Shown one piece after another: positions 1-7,816 of a stretch of DNA of 64,000 nt. Where the stretch lies: NCBI GenBank assembly GCA_017619585.1, contig JAFZSA010000018.1, positions 1 through 64,000 of the forward strand. Reading direction: 5' to 3'. The notes under the pieces were generated by a model. That model did no database searches, was not told where the DNA came from, and saw only the letters and a list, made by a program, of their open reading frames with translations. Position numbers and translations under genes: made by a program. This stretch comes from Bacteroidaceae bacterium. Its GTDB lineage: Bacteria > Bacteroidota > Bacteroidia > Bacteroidales > Bacteroidaceae. Numbering within the stretch: the first letter of the stretch is position 1; every line of letters starts with the position of its first letter.

Positions 1-2
1 AT

Positions 3-83
3 ATGGGAGAACAATACTTCAAAGGCGTGTTGGCCGGTTATCTTGGGGCGAACTTTATGAGTGGCCCTATAACCGAATGGTAG
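3..83 (+). other. short open stretch at the window edge, possible 3' end of an upstream gene
   Basis: An open frame from the window start encodes about 26 residues (MGEQYFKGVLAG..., ending SGPITEW) before TAG at 81-83. The same frame stays open after the stop as far as 249. This may be the C-terminus of a gene that starts outside the window or a decayed gene with an in-frame stop. No family is recognised. Confidence 0.3.
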
Positions 84-89
84 ATAGAT

Positions 90-251
90 GTGATAAAAGA
101 GAACATATCGCATTATTGTGAGGCAACGATAGACCATTCTCAGCTCTCATATCAAGAGAAAGAAGATCAGAAGCGCCAAATGAAACAAAGCCTGGAAGTA
201 TATATCCAAGGCGTGAAGGATGAGATGAGGGCGAAGGGGAGGATGAGATAG
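90..251 (+). CDS. small hypothetical ORF (GTG start)
   Basis: Opening at GTG 90, this frame encodes about 53 residues rich in Lys, Glu and Gln and reads as a helical, charged peptide (VIKENISHYCEA... to RAKGRMR). It shares its frame with the short stretch that ends at the TAG at 81-83, so the two could be pieces of one decayed gene. No family is recognised. The TAG at 249-251 lies 27 nt before the next small ORF. Start choice and reality are both uncertain. Confidence 0.3.
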   Translation: MIKENISHYCEATIDHSQLSYQEKEDQKRQMKQSLEVYIQGVKDEMRAKGRMR

Positions 252-278
252 TTTTATGATAAAAGAATCAGGTTTTAT

Positions 279-440
279 ATGGAGTTAATTGATAGACTTA
301 AAGATTTCTTTGAAAGTGAAGCCCGTTCATGTTCCATGGACTATGGGTGTGTGACACCTGAGTATGTCAATAGGATGTGGGGAGGTAGCGTTGCAATCGA
401 GGAGATTGCTAACGCGATGGAAGGATTGAAATTGGATTAA
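279..440 (+). CDS. small hypothetical protein, 53 aa, upstream of the ATPase-TOPRIM gene
   Basis: ATG 279 to TAA 438-440 gives MELIDRLKDFFESEAR... ending IANAMEGLKLD, an acidic, mostly helical small protein with no recognised domain. It ends 10 nt before the ATG of the ATPase-TOPRIM gene at 451 and could be co-transcribed as a small partner of that putative defence gene. The composition looks coding rather than random, but no homologue can be named. Confidence 0.45.
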   Translation: MELIDRLKDFFESEARSCSMDYGCVTPEYVNRMWGGSVAIEEIANAMEGLKLD

Positions 441-450
441 CAATGACATC

Positions 451-2127
451 ATGGTAGGGATAACGTTGGAAAAGATAATATTCAATGAGGGGACAGAAAT
501 CGATTTGTCGCCAACGGATATCGTTGTCTTTGTTGGTCCTAACAACATGGGGAAAAGTCAGTCTCTACGGGACGCTTTTAGTTTGATTTCTGCTAAGGAT
601 AGAGGTGTTGTGATAAGAGATATTCAGTTGTCCTATCATAATCCGCAATCGTTAAAGGACGTCATAGAGAGACTGTCATTAACAACACCCAATGGGTCAT
701 ATTATCTGCATAGGGGGTATAATTATCAAATTCATAGTCAAAATATTGTTGGTTTCGGTAATAGCCAAATTGTAGAGGATAACATACGGAAGTTCCTTGT
801 GTCAATGGTAAAAACAGAAGAACGCCTGACAACGAGCAGTCCTAAACAAATGGTTAATCCTGGGGATGCAAGACAGTATCCTTTGCAGTACGTTACTGAA
901 CCTGACAACCGTCGAACCATGTCAGATATCTTTGAGAAGATTTTTTCCAAGAAAATCTTTTGCGAAGATAGAGGCTCTACAATGTTGACATTGCACATGG
1001 GTGACGAAATTGCTTTTAACCAAGCAGGAATGACGCCACAGCAAGTGTCAGATGAGTTGTATAAAAGGATGGCGGCATTGCCCAAAGTCCATGAACAGGG
1101 TGATGGTATCAGAAGTTTAGCAGGATTGCTCCTCAATTTGATGATGCCTAATTATTCAGTTTACCTTATTGATGAGCCGGAGGCATTTCTCCATCCGCCA
1201 CAGGCAAGGGTGTTGGGCGAGAATCTGCCTTCACTCCTAGGAGAGAGACAAGCCTTTGTTTCTACGCATAGTATAGAACTGATAAAAGGGTTACTAGCTA
1301 CTGGTGGGAATAGGATTAAGATAATAAGGCTTACAAGGGAAGGAGAAGTGAATCCTGTACATTATCTGAGGCCAGAGGATTTGAGCGCAATATGGAATGA
1401 CCCAATAATGCGTCATTCTAATATATTAGATGGTTTGTTTTATCATCATACCATTTTGTGCGAAAGTGACTCTGACTGTCAGCTATATGCTGCTATGATT
1501 AGTCATATCAAAGAGCAACAAAGAACATATAGTGATGCGTTGTTTACCCTTTGCAATGGTAAAGGACGAATGAAGCCCCTCTCAAAAACCTTCAAATCAT
1601 TAGGGATTGATTTCCGTTTTATACCAGATATTGACTTCTTTAATGATGAAGGACTTGTAAAGGCTGTATATGAGAACTGTGGTGGTACTTGGGCAGAAAT
1701 AGAAGCAGACTATAAAGTGTTGTTTGATGAAATGAATCAGCCTGACGGAACAATGGCCCCTGATGATTTCGTGAAAGAGGTTAGACGTATGATTGATGAA
1801 CGTGGTTGGGCGGAAATGACTAAACCGCATGCCAATAAGCTTGGACGTGACTTGCCACAATTGTTAGATAATCAATGGGACAAATTGAAGCATAATGGTA
1901 TAGATTCTGTCACAAAACCTGCTGTAAGAGATGCTACGGAGCGACTTTTTAATAAGATGAATTCTGTAGGCATATTCCCCGTTAGGAAAGGTGAACTGGA
2001 AAGTTTCTTCCCTGGTGTGGGTTCACATGGTCCCGGATATGCAGTAGTGGTACTTGAGAAATACCCTAATCTTGGAGCTGCAGAGTATAACGAGATGCGA
2101 GAGTTTGTCAACTCATGGGGTATTTGA
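451..2127 (+). CDS. AAA/ABC-type ATPase with C-terminal TOPRIM domain (OLD-family-like nuclease)
   Basis: This 558-residue protein joins an SMC/ABC-like ATPase to a TOPRIM-like nuclease domain. Visible motifs are Walker A GPNNMGKS (residues 29-36), Walker B LIDEPEAFLHP (near 240) and an H-loop STHS (near 270). The second half has ILCESDSD (Glu near 338) and PDIDF (DxD near 393), the Glu and Asp-x-Asp pattern of TOPRIM metal sites. OLD and GajA nucleases share this order of domains and act in phage defence by cleaving DNA when nucleotide pools change. That role here is inferred from architecture and from the surrounding island of nucleases and toxins. The start follows a small 53-aa ORF by 10 nt. 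No Shine-Dalgarno box is evident, as expected for Bacteroidetes. Confidence 0.8.
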   Translation: MVGITLEKIIFNEGTEIDLSPTDIVVFVGPNNMGKSQSLRDAFSLISAKDRGVVIRDIQLSYHNPQSLKDVIERLSLTTPNGSYYLHRGYNYQIHSQNIVGFGNSQIVEDNIRKFLVSMVKTEERLTTSSPKQMVNPGDARQYPLQYVTEPDNRRTMSDIFEKIFSKKIFCEDRGSTMLTLHMGDEIAFNQAGMTPQQVSDELYKRMAALPKVHEQGDGIRSLAGLLLNLMMPNYSVYLIDEPEAFLHPPQARVLGENLPSLLGERQAFVSTHSIELIKGLLATGGNRIKIIRLTREGEVNPVHYLRPEDLSAIWNDPIMRHSNILDGLFYHHTILCESDSDCQLYAAMISHIKEQQRTYSDALFTLCNGKGRMKPLSKTFKSLGIDFRFIPDIDFFNDEGLVKAVYENCGGTWAEIEADYKVLFDEMNQPDGTMAPDDFVKEVRRMIDERGWAEMTKPHANKLGRDLPQLLDNQWDKLKHNGIDSVTKPAVRDATERLFNKMNSVGIFPVRKGELESFFPGVGSHGPGYAVVVLEKYPNLGAAEYNEMREFVNSWGI

Positions 2128-2143
2128 AAAACTGGTTTATTCT

Positions 2144-2377
2144 ATGACGCAGGATGAAAAGTGGCTGTCTAGATTCAACGAGGTGGTTGAATTTATTAAA
2201 GCCAACCATCGCAATCCTTCGCGCCATAATCCGGAGGAGAGATACAAGTATTGTAATTGGCTGAAACATAACAGGCAGCTGATGAATGCTGGGACTCTCA
2301 AACCTGAGAGGCATGAGATGTTTGAAAAATTATTGGCCTTGTGCGAGGAGTATAAGAGAGTAAATCAATACGCCTGA
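2144..2377 (+). CDS. helicase-associated (HA) domain small protein
   Basis: From ATG 2144 the product is 77 residues, beginning MTQDEKWLSRFNEVVEF and containing W-x2-RF-x2-V, YKYCNWLKHNRQ and the L-x-PERHEMFEKLL pattern typical of the helicase-associated domain (PF03457-like). That domain is a three-helix module normally repeated at the C-terminus of large Bacteroidetes helicases. Here a single copy stands alone. A longer reading from 2054 would overlap the ATPase gene in another frame, so the downstream ATG, 16 nt after the ATPase stop, is preferred. It may bind nucleic acid for the upstream ATPase-TOPRIM protein, or be a fragment left from a helicase gene. Confidence 0.6.
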   Translation: MTQDEKWLSRFNEVVEFIKANHRNPSRHNPEERYKYCNWLKHNRQLMNAGTLKPERHEMFEKLLALCEEYKRVNQYA

Positions 2378-2407
2378 TTAGAATGCTCTTAACTAGCGAT
2401 ATTAAAG

Positions 2408-2710
2408 ATGTCTGCCAAGAATAAAAAAAAGGTAAGTTTGATTAAGTCAACAACCGACTTTATTCAAAGATATGGGAAAGCAATTGCGGCATTTGCTGCA
2501 GTTGCGGGAGTTGCATATGGTATTGGCTTTAAACACTCAGAGGTGTTAAGGGCAAGGGAGATTATGCAAATTGAGAATAAGCATTCAGCAGAACTCCTTA
2601 GCCTTAAGGAAGAATATATGGAAAAGTATTTTTCTTTGAGAGAGCAGCAATCAATTATTAATCCAAAAGATTCTACAGATGGAAACAAGAACATACAAGG
2701 AAATCATTAA
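2408..2710 (+). CDS. hypothetical membrane-anchored coiled-coil protein A
   Basis: This 100-residue protein has a basic N-terminus (MSAKNKKKVSLIKS), one alanine/glycine-rich membrane segment (about residues 25-43, AIAAFAAVAGVAYGIGF) and a charged helical tail likely to form a coiled coil. No family is recognised. Its 3' end overlaps the next gene by 32 nt in another frame, which suggests translational coupling with protein B. Both follow the ATPase-TOPRIM and HA-domain genes on the same strand, so they may belong to the same accessory operon. Confidence 0.55.
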   Translation: MSAKNKKKVSLIKSTTDFIQRYGKAIAAFAAVAGVAYGIGFKHSEVLRAREIMQIENKHSAELLSLKEEYMEKYFSLREQQSIINPKDSTDGNKNIQGNH

Positions 2711-3260
2711 AGATATACGTAGTTTCTCATCTGAGAATACGCAATTGAGCGAAGAGAAAAAAGCGCAGTTAAACAAATGTGCTGATGAACTTGAATCAAA
2801 GACTAAAGATAATAGGTTCATCGTCCTTATTATTTTCATTCTCTTAATAGGCAGTACAGTTATGTGGTTTTTGTCAAGTATAGAGAATGACGATCTTAAA
2901 TATGATTTACAATATAAAAAGAGTCTCATAGAAAGCTATGAAAAAATAATTAGGTTTGAGAATGACTCTACTCACTCTTTCACATATAGAACCAAAGATG
3001 GAATCCCCATTACTTATCAAGAGTTGATGGATGAAAACTATGAGCTTCTAAACAAAAATTCAAGTTTAGAATATCAATTAAAGATGAGAGATATATACCT
3101 TGATGTGATAAGAGATAACTATGGTATAAGGATAAAAGAACGTAATAATCAGATTTGGGCAGAAGGAGAAAAAGTCGATTCTGCACTATTGTTGCTGAAT
3201 CTCTATAGAGATAAGATAAAATATGATCCGCAGACTAAAACTTGGTCTGTAACAAGATAA
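2679..3260 (+). CDS. hypothetical membrane-anchored coiled-coil protein B
   Basis: The 193-residue product has a charged N-terminal helix (1-45), one strong membrane segment (about residues 46-65, RFIVLIIFILLIGSTVMWFL) and a long polar region with heptad-like leucines and many Asn, Glu and Lys residues. It overlaps the upstream membrane gene by 32 nt, so the two are probably made together and could form a heteromeric membrane complex. No catalytic motif is seen. The AT-rich codon use resembles that of the upstream nuclease gene rather than the core genes further right, which fits acquired DNA. Confidence 0.55.
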   Translation: METRTYKEIIKDIRSFSSENTQLSEEKKAQLNKCADELESKTKDNRFIVLIIFILLIGSTVMWFLSSIENDDLKYDLQYKKSLIESYEKIIRFENDSTHSFTYRTKDGIPITYQELMDENYELLNKNSSLEYQLKMRDIYLDVIRDNYGIRIKERNNQIWAEGEKVDSALLLLNLYRDKIKYDPQTKTWSVTR

Positions 3261-3301
3261 TCAGTATCCATTTGGAGCGGGACTGGAGAGCAGAGTGGGC
3301 G

Positions 3302-3387
3302 CACGCCCTGGCAGGCGGCCTCTCTGTGTGCGGAGCGGAAGGCTCTTTTGCGGGCTTGACCGCAAATGTGCCTGAAGCGGGGGCGTG
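3302..3387 (+). other. GC-rich structured spacer upstream of the wecA-like gene
   Basis: The 164-nt gap between 3261 and 3424 is unusually GC-rich for this window. The inverted arms CACGCCC (3302-3308) and GGGCGTG (3381-3387) enclose it, and a perfect 7-bp hairpin TTTGCGG/CCGCAAA lies inside (3347-3366). No ORF or TAnnTTTG element is seen. It could be a structured leader RNA, a processing site or a foreign scar. Confidence 0.4.
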
Positions 3388-3424
3388 AACAAACAAAAAA
3401 CGAATAAGTAAAAGAATAAAAAAT

Positions 3425-4510
3425 ATGGTTTTAACTTACGCGATTATTGCTGCTATCCTGTTGATTGCAGAGCTGGTGTACTTTAAGATAGCAGACCATT
3501 TCAACATCATTGACAAACCGAATGAAAGGTCGTCGCATTCCACGATTGTATTGCGTGGAGGAGGCGTTATCTTTAGCCTGTCCATGATTGTGTGGGCGGT
3601 GATGGAAATGGTTCAAGGTGTTCAAGGAGTTCAAGTGGTTCAAGAGTATTGGCCGTTTCTGACAGGTCTGATATTGATTTGCGGGGTAAGCTTCTGGGAT
3701 GACGTGCAGTCACTCCCGGATAGTGTGCGTCTGGTGGCTCAGTTCACGGCCATGGCTCTCATGTTCTGGAGCATGGGTCTTTATTCAGTTGAGAGTTTAG
3801 GGCTAAGCGTTGATAGCCAGTGGATGCAAATAGGGTTGATGGCGCTATTTATTATATTGGCTTTGATACTTAGCGTTGGCGCTACGAACGTCATTAACTT
3901 CATGGATGGCATAAATGGTATTACAGCAGGGTATAGCTTGGCAGTGCTAATACCACTGCTGATGTTAGATGTTAGAGGACAGATGGCTGATGTGGCAGGA
4001 TTCATAGAACCCAGCTATCTGATTGTGGCTATTATCGGGGTACTGGTATTCTGCATCTTCAACTTCCGTCCGAAAGGGAAGGCTAAGTGCTTTGCAGGAG
4101 ATGTGGGAAGCATAGGAATCGCTTTTATTATGCTGCTACCTATAGGTAAGCTCATTGTTCAGACTGGAGACTTGACGTATCTGGTTCTGTTGCTTATTTA
4201 TGGAACAGACGGAATTCTCACAATTTGTCATAGAATCATGCTCCGTGAGAATTTGGGTGAGGCGCATCGCAAGCACGCCTACCAGTTGATGTGCAATGAG
4301 CTGAAGATAGGACACGTGAAGATTAGTTTGCTATATATGGCACTCCAGTTGGCGGTGTCCTTGGGCTTTATCTATCTCTGCCCTGACACTGTGCTGGCTC
4401 ATTGGATATACTTCGGGTGTGCAGTGGTGGCTTTTTGTTTAGCATACATCCTGTTTATGCTTAAATATTATCACCTTCATGTAGAATACTTAGAATCTTT
4501 GAAGAAATGA
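3425..4510 (+). CDS. undecaprenyl-phosphate sugar-1-phosphate transferase (WecA/WbpL/MraY family)
   Basis: This 361-residue polytopic membrane protein belongs to the polyprenyl-phosphate N-acetylhexosamine-1-phosphate transferases, which load the first sugar of O-antigen or capsule repeats onto undecaprenyl phosphate. Family motifs are in order: SFWDD (Asp 92-93), NFMDGINGI (158-166), GDVGSIG (225-231) and the AHRKHAYQ signature (280-287). About ten hydrophobic segments are visible. Residues 63-74 read (V-Q-x) four times, encoded by a 36-nt tandem repeat of GTTCAAGNN in a loop after the second membrane segment. That insert looks like intergenic repeat DNA and is not a family feature. The stop overlaps the next start as ATGA (4507-4510), giving a wecA-wbuC operon. 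Confidence 0.9.
   Translation: MVLTYAIIAAILLIAELVYFKIADHFNIIDKPNERSSHSTIVLRGGGVIFSLSMIVWAVMEMVQGVQGVQVVQEYWPFLTGLILICGVSFWDDVQSLPDSVRLVAQFTAMALMFWSMGLYSVESLGLSVDSQWMQIGLMALFIILALILSVGATNVINFMDGINGITAGYSLAVLIPLLMLDVRGQMADVAGFIEPSYLIVAIIGVLVFCIFNFRPKGKAKCFAGDVGSIGIAFIMLLPIGKLIVQTGDLTYLVLLLIYGTDGILTICHRIMLRENLGEAHRKHAYQLMCNELKIGHVKISLLYMALQLAVSLGFIYLCPDTVLAHWIYFGCAVVAFCLAYILFMLKYYHLHVEYLESLKK
3611..3646 (+). repeat. 9-bp tandem repeat (GTTCAAGNN x4) inside the wecA-like gene
   Basis: Four consecutive 9-bp units starting GTTCAAG encode VQG VQG VQV VQE. The same words occur between genes elsewhere in this window and, reversed, inside the fucP-like gene near 36560. The array keeps the frame because the unit is a multiple of three. 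Confidence 0.85.
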
Positions 4511-5202
4511 TAATTACACAGGCTTTATTGGATAAACTGACGGCAGAAGCCAAGGCTTCACCGCGTTTGAGAATGAATATGGATCTGCGCAATTCGGATG
4601 CAGACCAGAGTCAGAGAATGCTCAATGCCATAGAGCCAGGGACGATAATGCCTATTCACAGGCACAGGCATACGTCCGAGACAGTTGCAGGTGACAAGGG
4701 ACAGGTACCTGTCACCACGATGGATTTGGAATTTCCTCAGTCGGTATGGGATAATGCGAAGAATCCAGTCATTCAGAAATACCTATGCGCAGACTTGTTT
4801 TATGATAATCACAGCGAGATAAATATGGAGGTGGTTGACGAATATAGGTGGTATTTGTGTAATTCTGATTTTATAGCAAATCAAGAATGTCCCCTTGGCC
4901 ACAATGAGTATGTAGAATTGACGAAAAGCAGATTGACCATTGCAAATGCAATTATGTATCATCCTAGGATGGGATGGAACACAAGAAGCAAAGAAGGAAT
5001 GGTACACCTGAAAGTTGGAGCAAAATCAATCTCAAAGAATGGATTACTGCACGTACTCCATTTATTTGAAAGAGAACAAGTTTTAGATGACAACAGAACG
5101 GCGAGGATTCTAGAAAGGGCGAATGAAAGAGTCAAGGCCGAACGGTATTTCAGAACGGAAGAGGAGAAAGAGTGGGCAATGGCTTTGGAAGATTGTGAAT
5201 AG
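4507..5202 (+). CDS. chimeric protein: N-terminal half of a WbuC cupin joined through a REP palindrome to an unknown C-terminus
   Basis: Residues 1-60 (MIITQALLDKLTAEAKASPR... PIHRHRHTSETVAG) match the start of the complete WbuC-type cupin at 19487-19876, including the ASPRLRMN, DQSQRMLNA(I/L)EPGTI and PIHRH motifs. The match stops exactly at a REP palindrome (4690-4716). After it the frame continues for about 160 residues with no cupin motifs and no recognised family. Half the cupin barrel is therefore lost, and WbuC activity is unlikely. The gene overlaps the wecA-like stop by 4 nt, which suggests that an original wecA-wbuC operon was rearranged at the REP. The new C-terminal part may be a real gene captured by the fusion. 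Confidence 0.7.
   Translation: MIITQALLDKLTAEAKASPRLRMNMDLRNSDADQSQRMLNAIEPGTIMPIHRHRHTSETVAGDKGQVPVTTMDLEFPQSVWDNAKNPVIQKYLCADLFYDNHSEINMEVVDEYRWYLCNSDFIANQECPLGHNEYVELTKSRLTIANAIMYHPRMGWNTRSKEGMVHLKVGAKSISKNGLLHVLHLFEREQVLDDNRTARILERANERVKAERYFRTEEEKEWAMALEDCE
4690..4716 (+). repeat. REP palindrome, copy 1 (inside the wbuC-like gene)
   Basis: A 27-nt element with outer arms GGTGACA/TGTCACC and an inner perfect palindrome GACAGGTACCTGTC. Identical copies lie at 13917-13943 and, with two extra bases, at 15219-15247, flanking the RAYT transposase gene. This copy is in frame and translated as GDKGQVPVT. Confidence 0.9.
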
Positions 5203-5222
5203 GAGGTGAATATGCTGAGGCT

Positions 5223-5426
5223 TTGAAGCAGATAGACTATGCGATAGCCAACGAGGCTGCCGCATGCATAGCCCATAAGTCGGCATTTAGACATGACAAA
5301 GGACTATGTATGAAGGGCTTGGGAAACGAAAAATGGCTAGAGGTTATGGCAGAAGCCATTGAGATACAGCCCAATGAGAAAGTGAAGGAACAGTGGAGAG
5401 GGGAGATGATGCCCCATGAAGGATAA
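5223..5426 (+). CDS. small hypothetical protein upstream of the GHKL-nuclease gene
   Basis: The frame reads KQIDYAIANEAAACIAHKSAF... to GEMMPHEG, about 67 residues from a TTG at 5223 or about 38 from ATG 5311. An AGGAGG lies at 5201-5206. No domain is recognised. The stop lies 11 nt before the start of the GHKL-nuclease gene, so it may be a small companion gene or the remains of one. The start is uncertain because no ATG lies at the beginning of the open frame. Confidence 0.4.
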   Translation: MKQIDYAIANEAAACIAHKSAFRHDKGLCMKGLGNEKWLEVMAEAIEIQPNEKVKEQWRGEMMPHEG

Positions 5427-5437
5427 AGAAATTAAAG

Positions 5438-7630
5438 GTGAAGCTTATGGAATACTATTTCAAATTTGGAGAGATTAATGAAGAGAATGGCTCGTTTTAC
5501 GAGACTGACGTGGAATTCCCTTCATTGATGAAAAAGCATATCCAGAAACATGGTACTGCGTTACAGCCCATATATGAAGCCATAAGTAACTCGTTTGAAG
5601 CAACAAATGATGAAAAGGATTCCATTACGATAGCGATGAATTTTTCACGCCCTGGGGTTGGAGGCGTTAGGGATCTGTTGTCGGTGTCTATAAAAGATAC
5701 GGGGCATGGAATTACGTCGAAAGACTTGACGCGATTGAAGAGGCTTTATGACGAGTCGAAAGGATATAACAATCTTGGAAGTGGGCGTGTGCAGTATCTG
5801 CATTTTTTCAATCGGACTGATATTCATACAGTCTATAAGGAAGATGGCAAGACCTATAGTCGAAGATTTGTGATGTCAATTGGATTCTTTGATAAGCACC
5901 ACTCCGTTTTGTGGATGGGTAATCCAGTAGTAGTTGAAGAAGGAATTCCAACGGGAACAACAGTTACATTCTCGCTAATAAGAGATGAAAAGGACAAGAA
6001 GGAATATAATGAACTTAGTGCAGAAAATCTAAAAGAAGCAGTCTGGAACCATTATCTAGGTCGGTTGTGTCTGCATGTTCCACATTGTCCGAATATCTAT
6101 TTTCGTGAATTCGTAGTGGAAGTTGAGGATGAGCAGGCAGCTCATTCAATAACCAATGATGATATACCTAAACACGAATATTCTATTCCGTTCAAAGTTA
6201 ATTACACGAAATATACTAGAACGGGACAGCATATCAAGATTTTCAAAACTGAAGACTTCACTCTTCAAAGCTTTAAATTGCCTGTAAAGACCCAAAGATC
6301 GAATGAGGTAAAAGTGATGAGTAAGGGAGAGGTTGTGAGTGGAAGCAGAATGAGATTTCCTCTTGTTACAAATGCACCAAAGGTTGATGACTGCTATCGT
6401 CTCTTCTTACTATCTAGTTCATATCTTACAGGTAAAGATACCGACCAACGAGGACAATTGAGTCTGAATACAGCGGAATCTCTTGCGAAACAGCAAAACA
6501 TGTATAATCAAGAGCCAGAGGATATTTTACTGGAAGATATAGAAACGGCAACAACCAAGAAAATATCAGACTACTATGAAACCATCAAGAACTCTAAAGA
6601 GTATGCTGAAAATAGGTTGCAAGATCTTATAGAACGCTACTCTCTAGATGCTACGACCGTAAATACATTGGTAAAAGACCCAACAGTACCGGCTCTGACC
6701 GTTTTTAAGGAGGTTTTCAATAAACAAGCTGATGATAAAGCTAAAACTTATGACGAACTGAATGCGGTATACGAATCGTTAGTAGAATTGGATCCCACAA
6801 GCAAGTCGTTTGCAAGAAGTTTGAAAGCGAAGATAGACAGGGTAACAGAATTGGTTCCGGAACTGAACAAAATGGAACTACTCAACTATACATGTAAAAG
6901 AAAAGTTGTATTGTTGTTGATAGAGGATATCCTAAAAAAACGCTTATTTATCCAACACAAGAAGAAAGGAAAGAAAATGAGGGATAATTCGGAGACAATG
7001 CTACATCAGATACTTTTTCCTAAGAAATCTGAAGATACATTGAATAGTAATCTATGGATTATAAATGACGATTATATTCATTATAATGGTATATCAGAAA
7101 CGGAGTTGGGGAAACTACGATATAATGGAGAAGACATTATACGAGATGATTTATCCAAGGCAGAAGAACAGCACTTAAATGAGTATAGAAAGCAGTTAGA
7201 TAAACGTCCGGATATACTTCTTTTCCCTCAAGAACGTAAATGTGTGATAATTGAACTTAAGAGTTTAAGTGTTGACGTAACGAAGTATATATCACAGGTG
7301 AGAACCTACGCAGCATTGCTTCGTGAGTTTACCAAAGAGGAATACATGGTTGATGAGTTCTATTGTTATCTCATCGGAGAAGATTTTACCTTTGATGAGG
7401 TAAAAAGAGCTGCTAATGAATTCCATGAAGACTTTGCTGGCTCTTATCTGTTTTATGAGCAAAGCGAGGGTGTATACGGAGGTCCTAAAAGGACACCAGC
7501 AAAAATACGCTATGAGATCTATCATTACTCGACTTTGCTGAATAAAGCGGTTATGAGGAATAAGATATTCACAGATAAGGTATCGGTAGATCCGAATAAT
7601 GATGGGAATGTTGTTATTGGGGCAGAGTGA
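5438..7630 (+). CDS. GHKL (Hsp90-like) ATPase fused to a PD-(D/E)XK-like nuclease domain
   Basis: This 730-residue protein has GHKL ATPase motifs at its N-terminus: N-box EAISNSFEA (Glu 47, Asn 51), G1 box DTGHG (87-91) and a lid/G2 segment LGSGRVQYL (113-121). A central region of about 400 residues has no recognised domain. Near the C-terminus RPDILLF... CVIIELKS (Asp near 592, Glu-x-Lys near 606-608), followed by a QVRTYAALL helix, fits a PD-(D/E)XK nuclease of the kind seen in Shedu and related proteins. A nucleotide-gated nuclease acting against phage is a reasonable inference from this architecture and its neighbours. MORC-like or mismatch-repair-like ATPases are the nearest known comparisons. 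The start could also be the Met at residue 4. Confidence 0.75.
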   Translation: MKLMEYYFKFGEINEENGSFYETDVEFPSLMKKHIQKHGTALQPIYEAISNSFEATNDEKDSITIAMNFSRPGVGGVRDLLSVSIKDTGHGITSKDLTRLKRLYDESKGYNNLGSGRVQYLHFFNRTDIHTVYKEDGKTYSRRFVMSIGFFDKHHSVLWMGNPVVVEEGIPTGTTVTFSLIRDEKDKKEYNELSAENLKEAVWNHYLGRLCLHVPHCPNIYFREFVVEVEDEQAAHSITNDDIPKHEYSIPFKVNYTKYTRTGQHIKIFKTEDFTLQSFKLPVKTQRSNEVKVMSKGEVVSGSRMRFPLVTNAPKVDDCYRLFLLSSSYLTGKDTDQRGQLSLNTAESLAKQQNMYNQEPEDILLEDIETATTKKISDYYETIKNSKEYAENRLQDLIERYSLDATTVNTLVKDPTVPALTVFKEVFNKQADDKAKTYDELNAVYESLVELDPTSKSFARSLKAKIDRVTELVPELNKMELLNYTCKRKVVLLLIEDILKKRLFIQHKKKGKKMRDNSETMLHQILFPKKSEDTLNSNLWIINDDYIHYNGISETELGKLRYNGEDIIRDDLSKAEEQHLNEYRKQLDKRPDILLFPQERKCVIIELKSLSVDVTKYISQVRTYAALLREFTKEEYMVDEFYCYLIGEDFTFDEVKRAANEFHEDFAGSYLFYEQSEGVYGGPKRTPAKIRYEIYHYSTLLNKAVMRNKIFTDKVSVDPNNDGNVVIGAE

Positions 7631-7669
7631 TGAAGGGAAGGCAATACTATGGATGAAGAAGTAAGTTAG

Positions 7670-7765
7670 ATGATTTTTACCGCTTATACTTGCAAGGAAG
7701 GATTAGATGAGATTGATGGAGAGGATTGTGTGACATGGGGTCAATGGCAAGATGAAAGAGTTTAA
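7670..7765 (+). CDS. very short hypothetical ORF
   Basis: ATG 7670 to TAA gives 31 residues (MIFTAYTCKEGLDEID... WQDERV) in the 186-nt gap between the nuclease and RelA/SpoT genes. Nothing is recognised in it. It may be spurious or a gene remnant. Confidence 0.2.
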   Translation: MIFTAYTCKEGLDEIDGEDCVTWGQWQDERV

Positions 7766-7816
7766 GAAGGTGAATCAGTTGATATGTGATATAATGTTTT
7801 CACGTAAAGTTGCATT

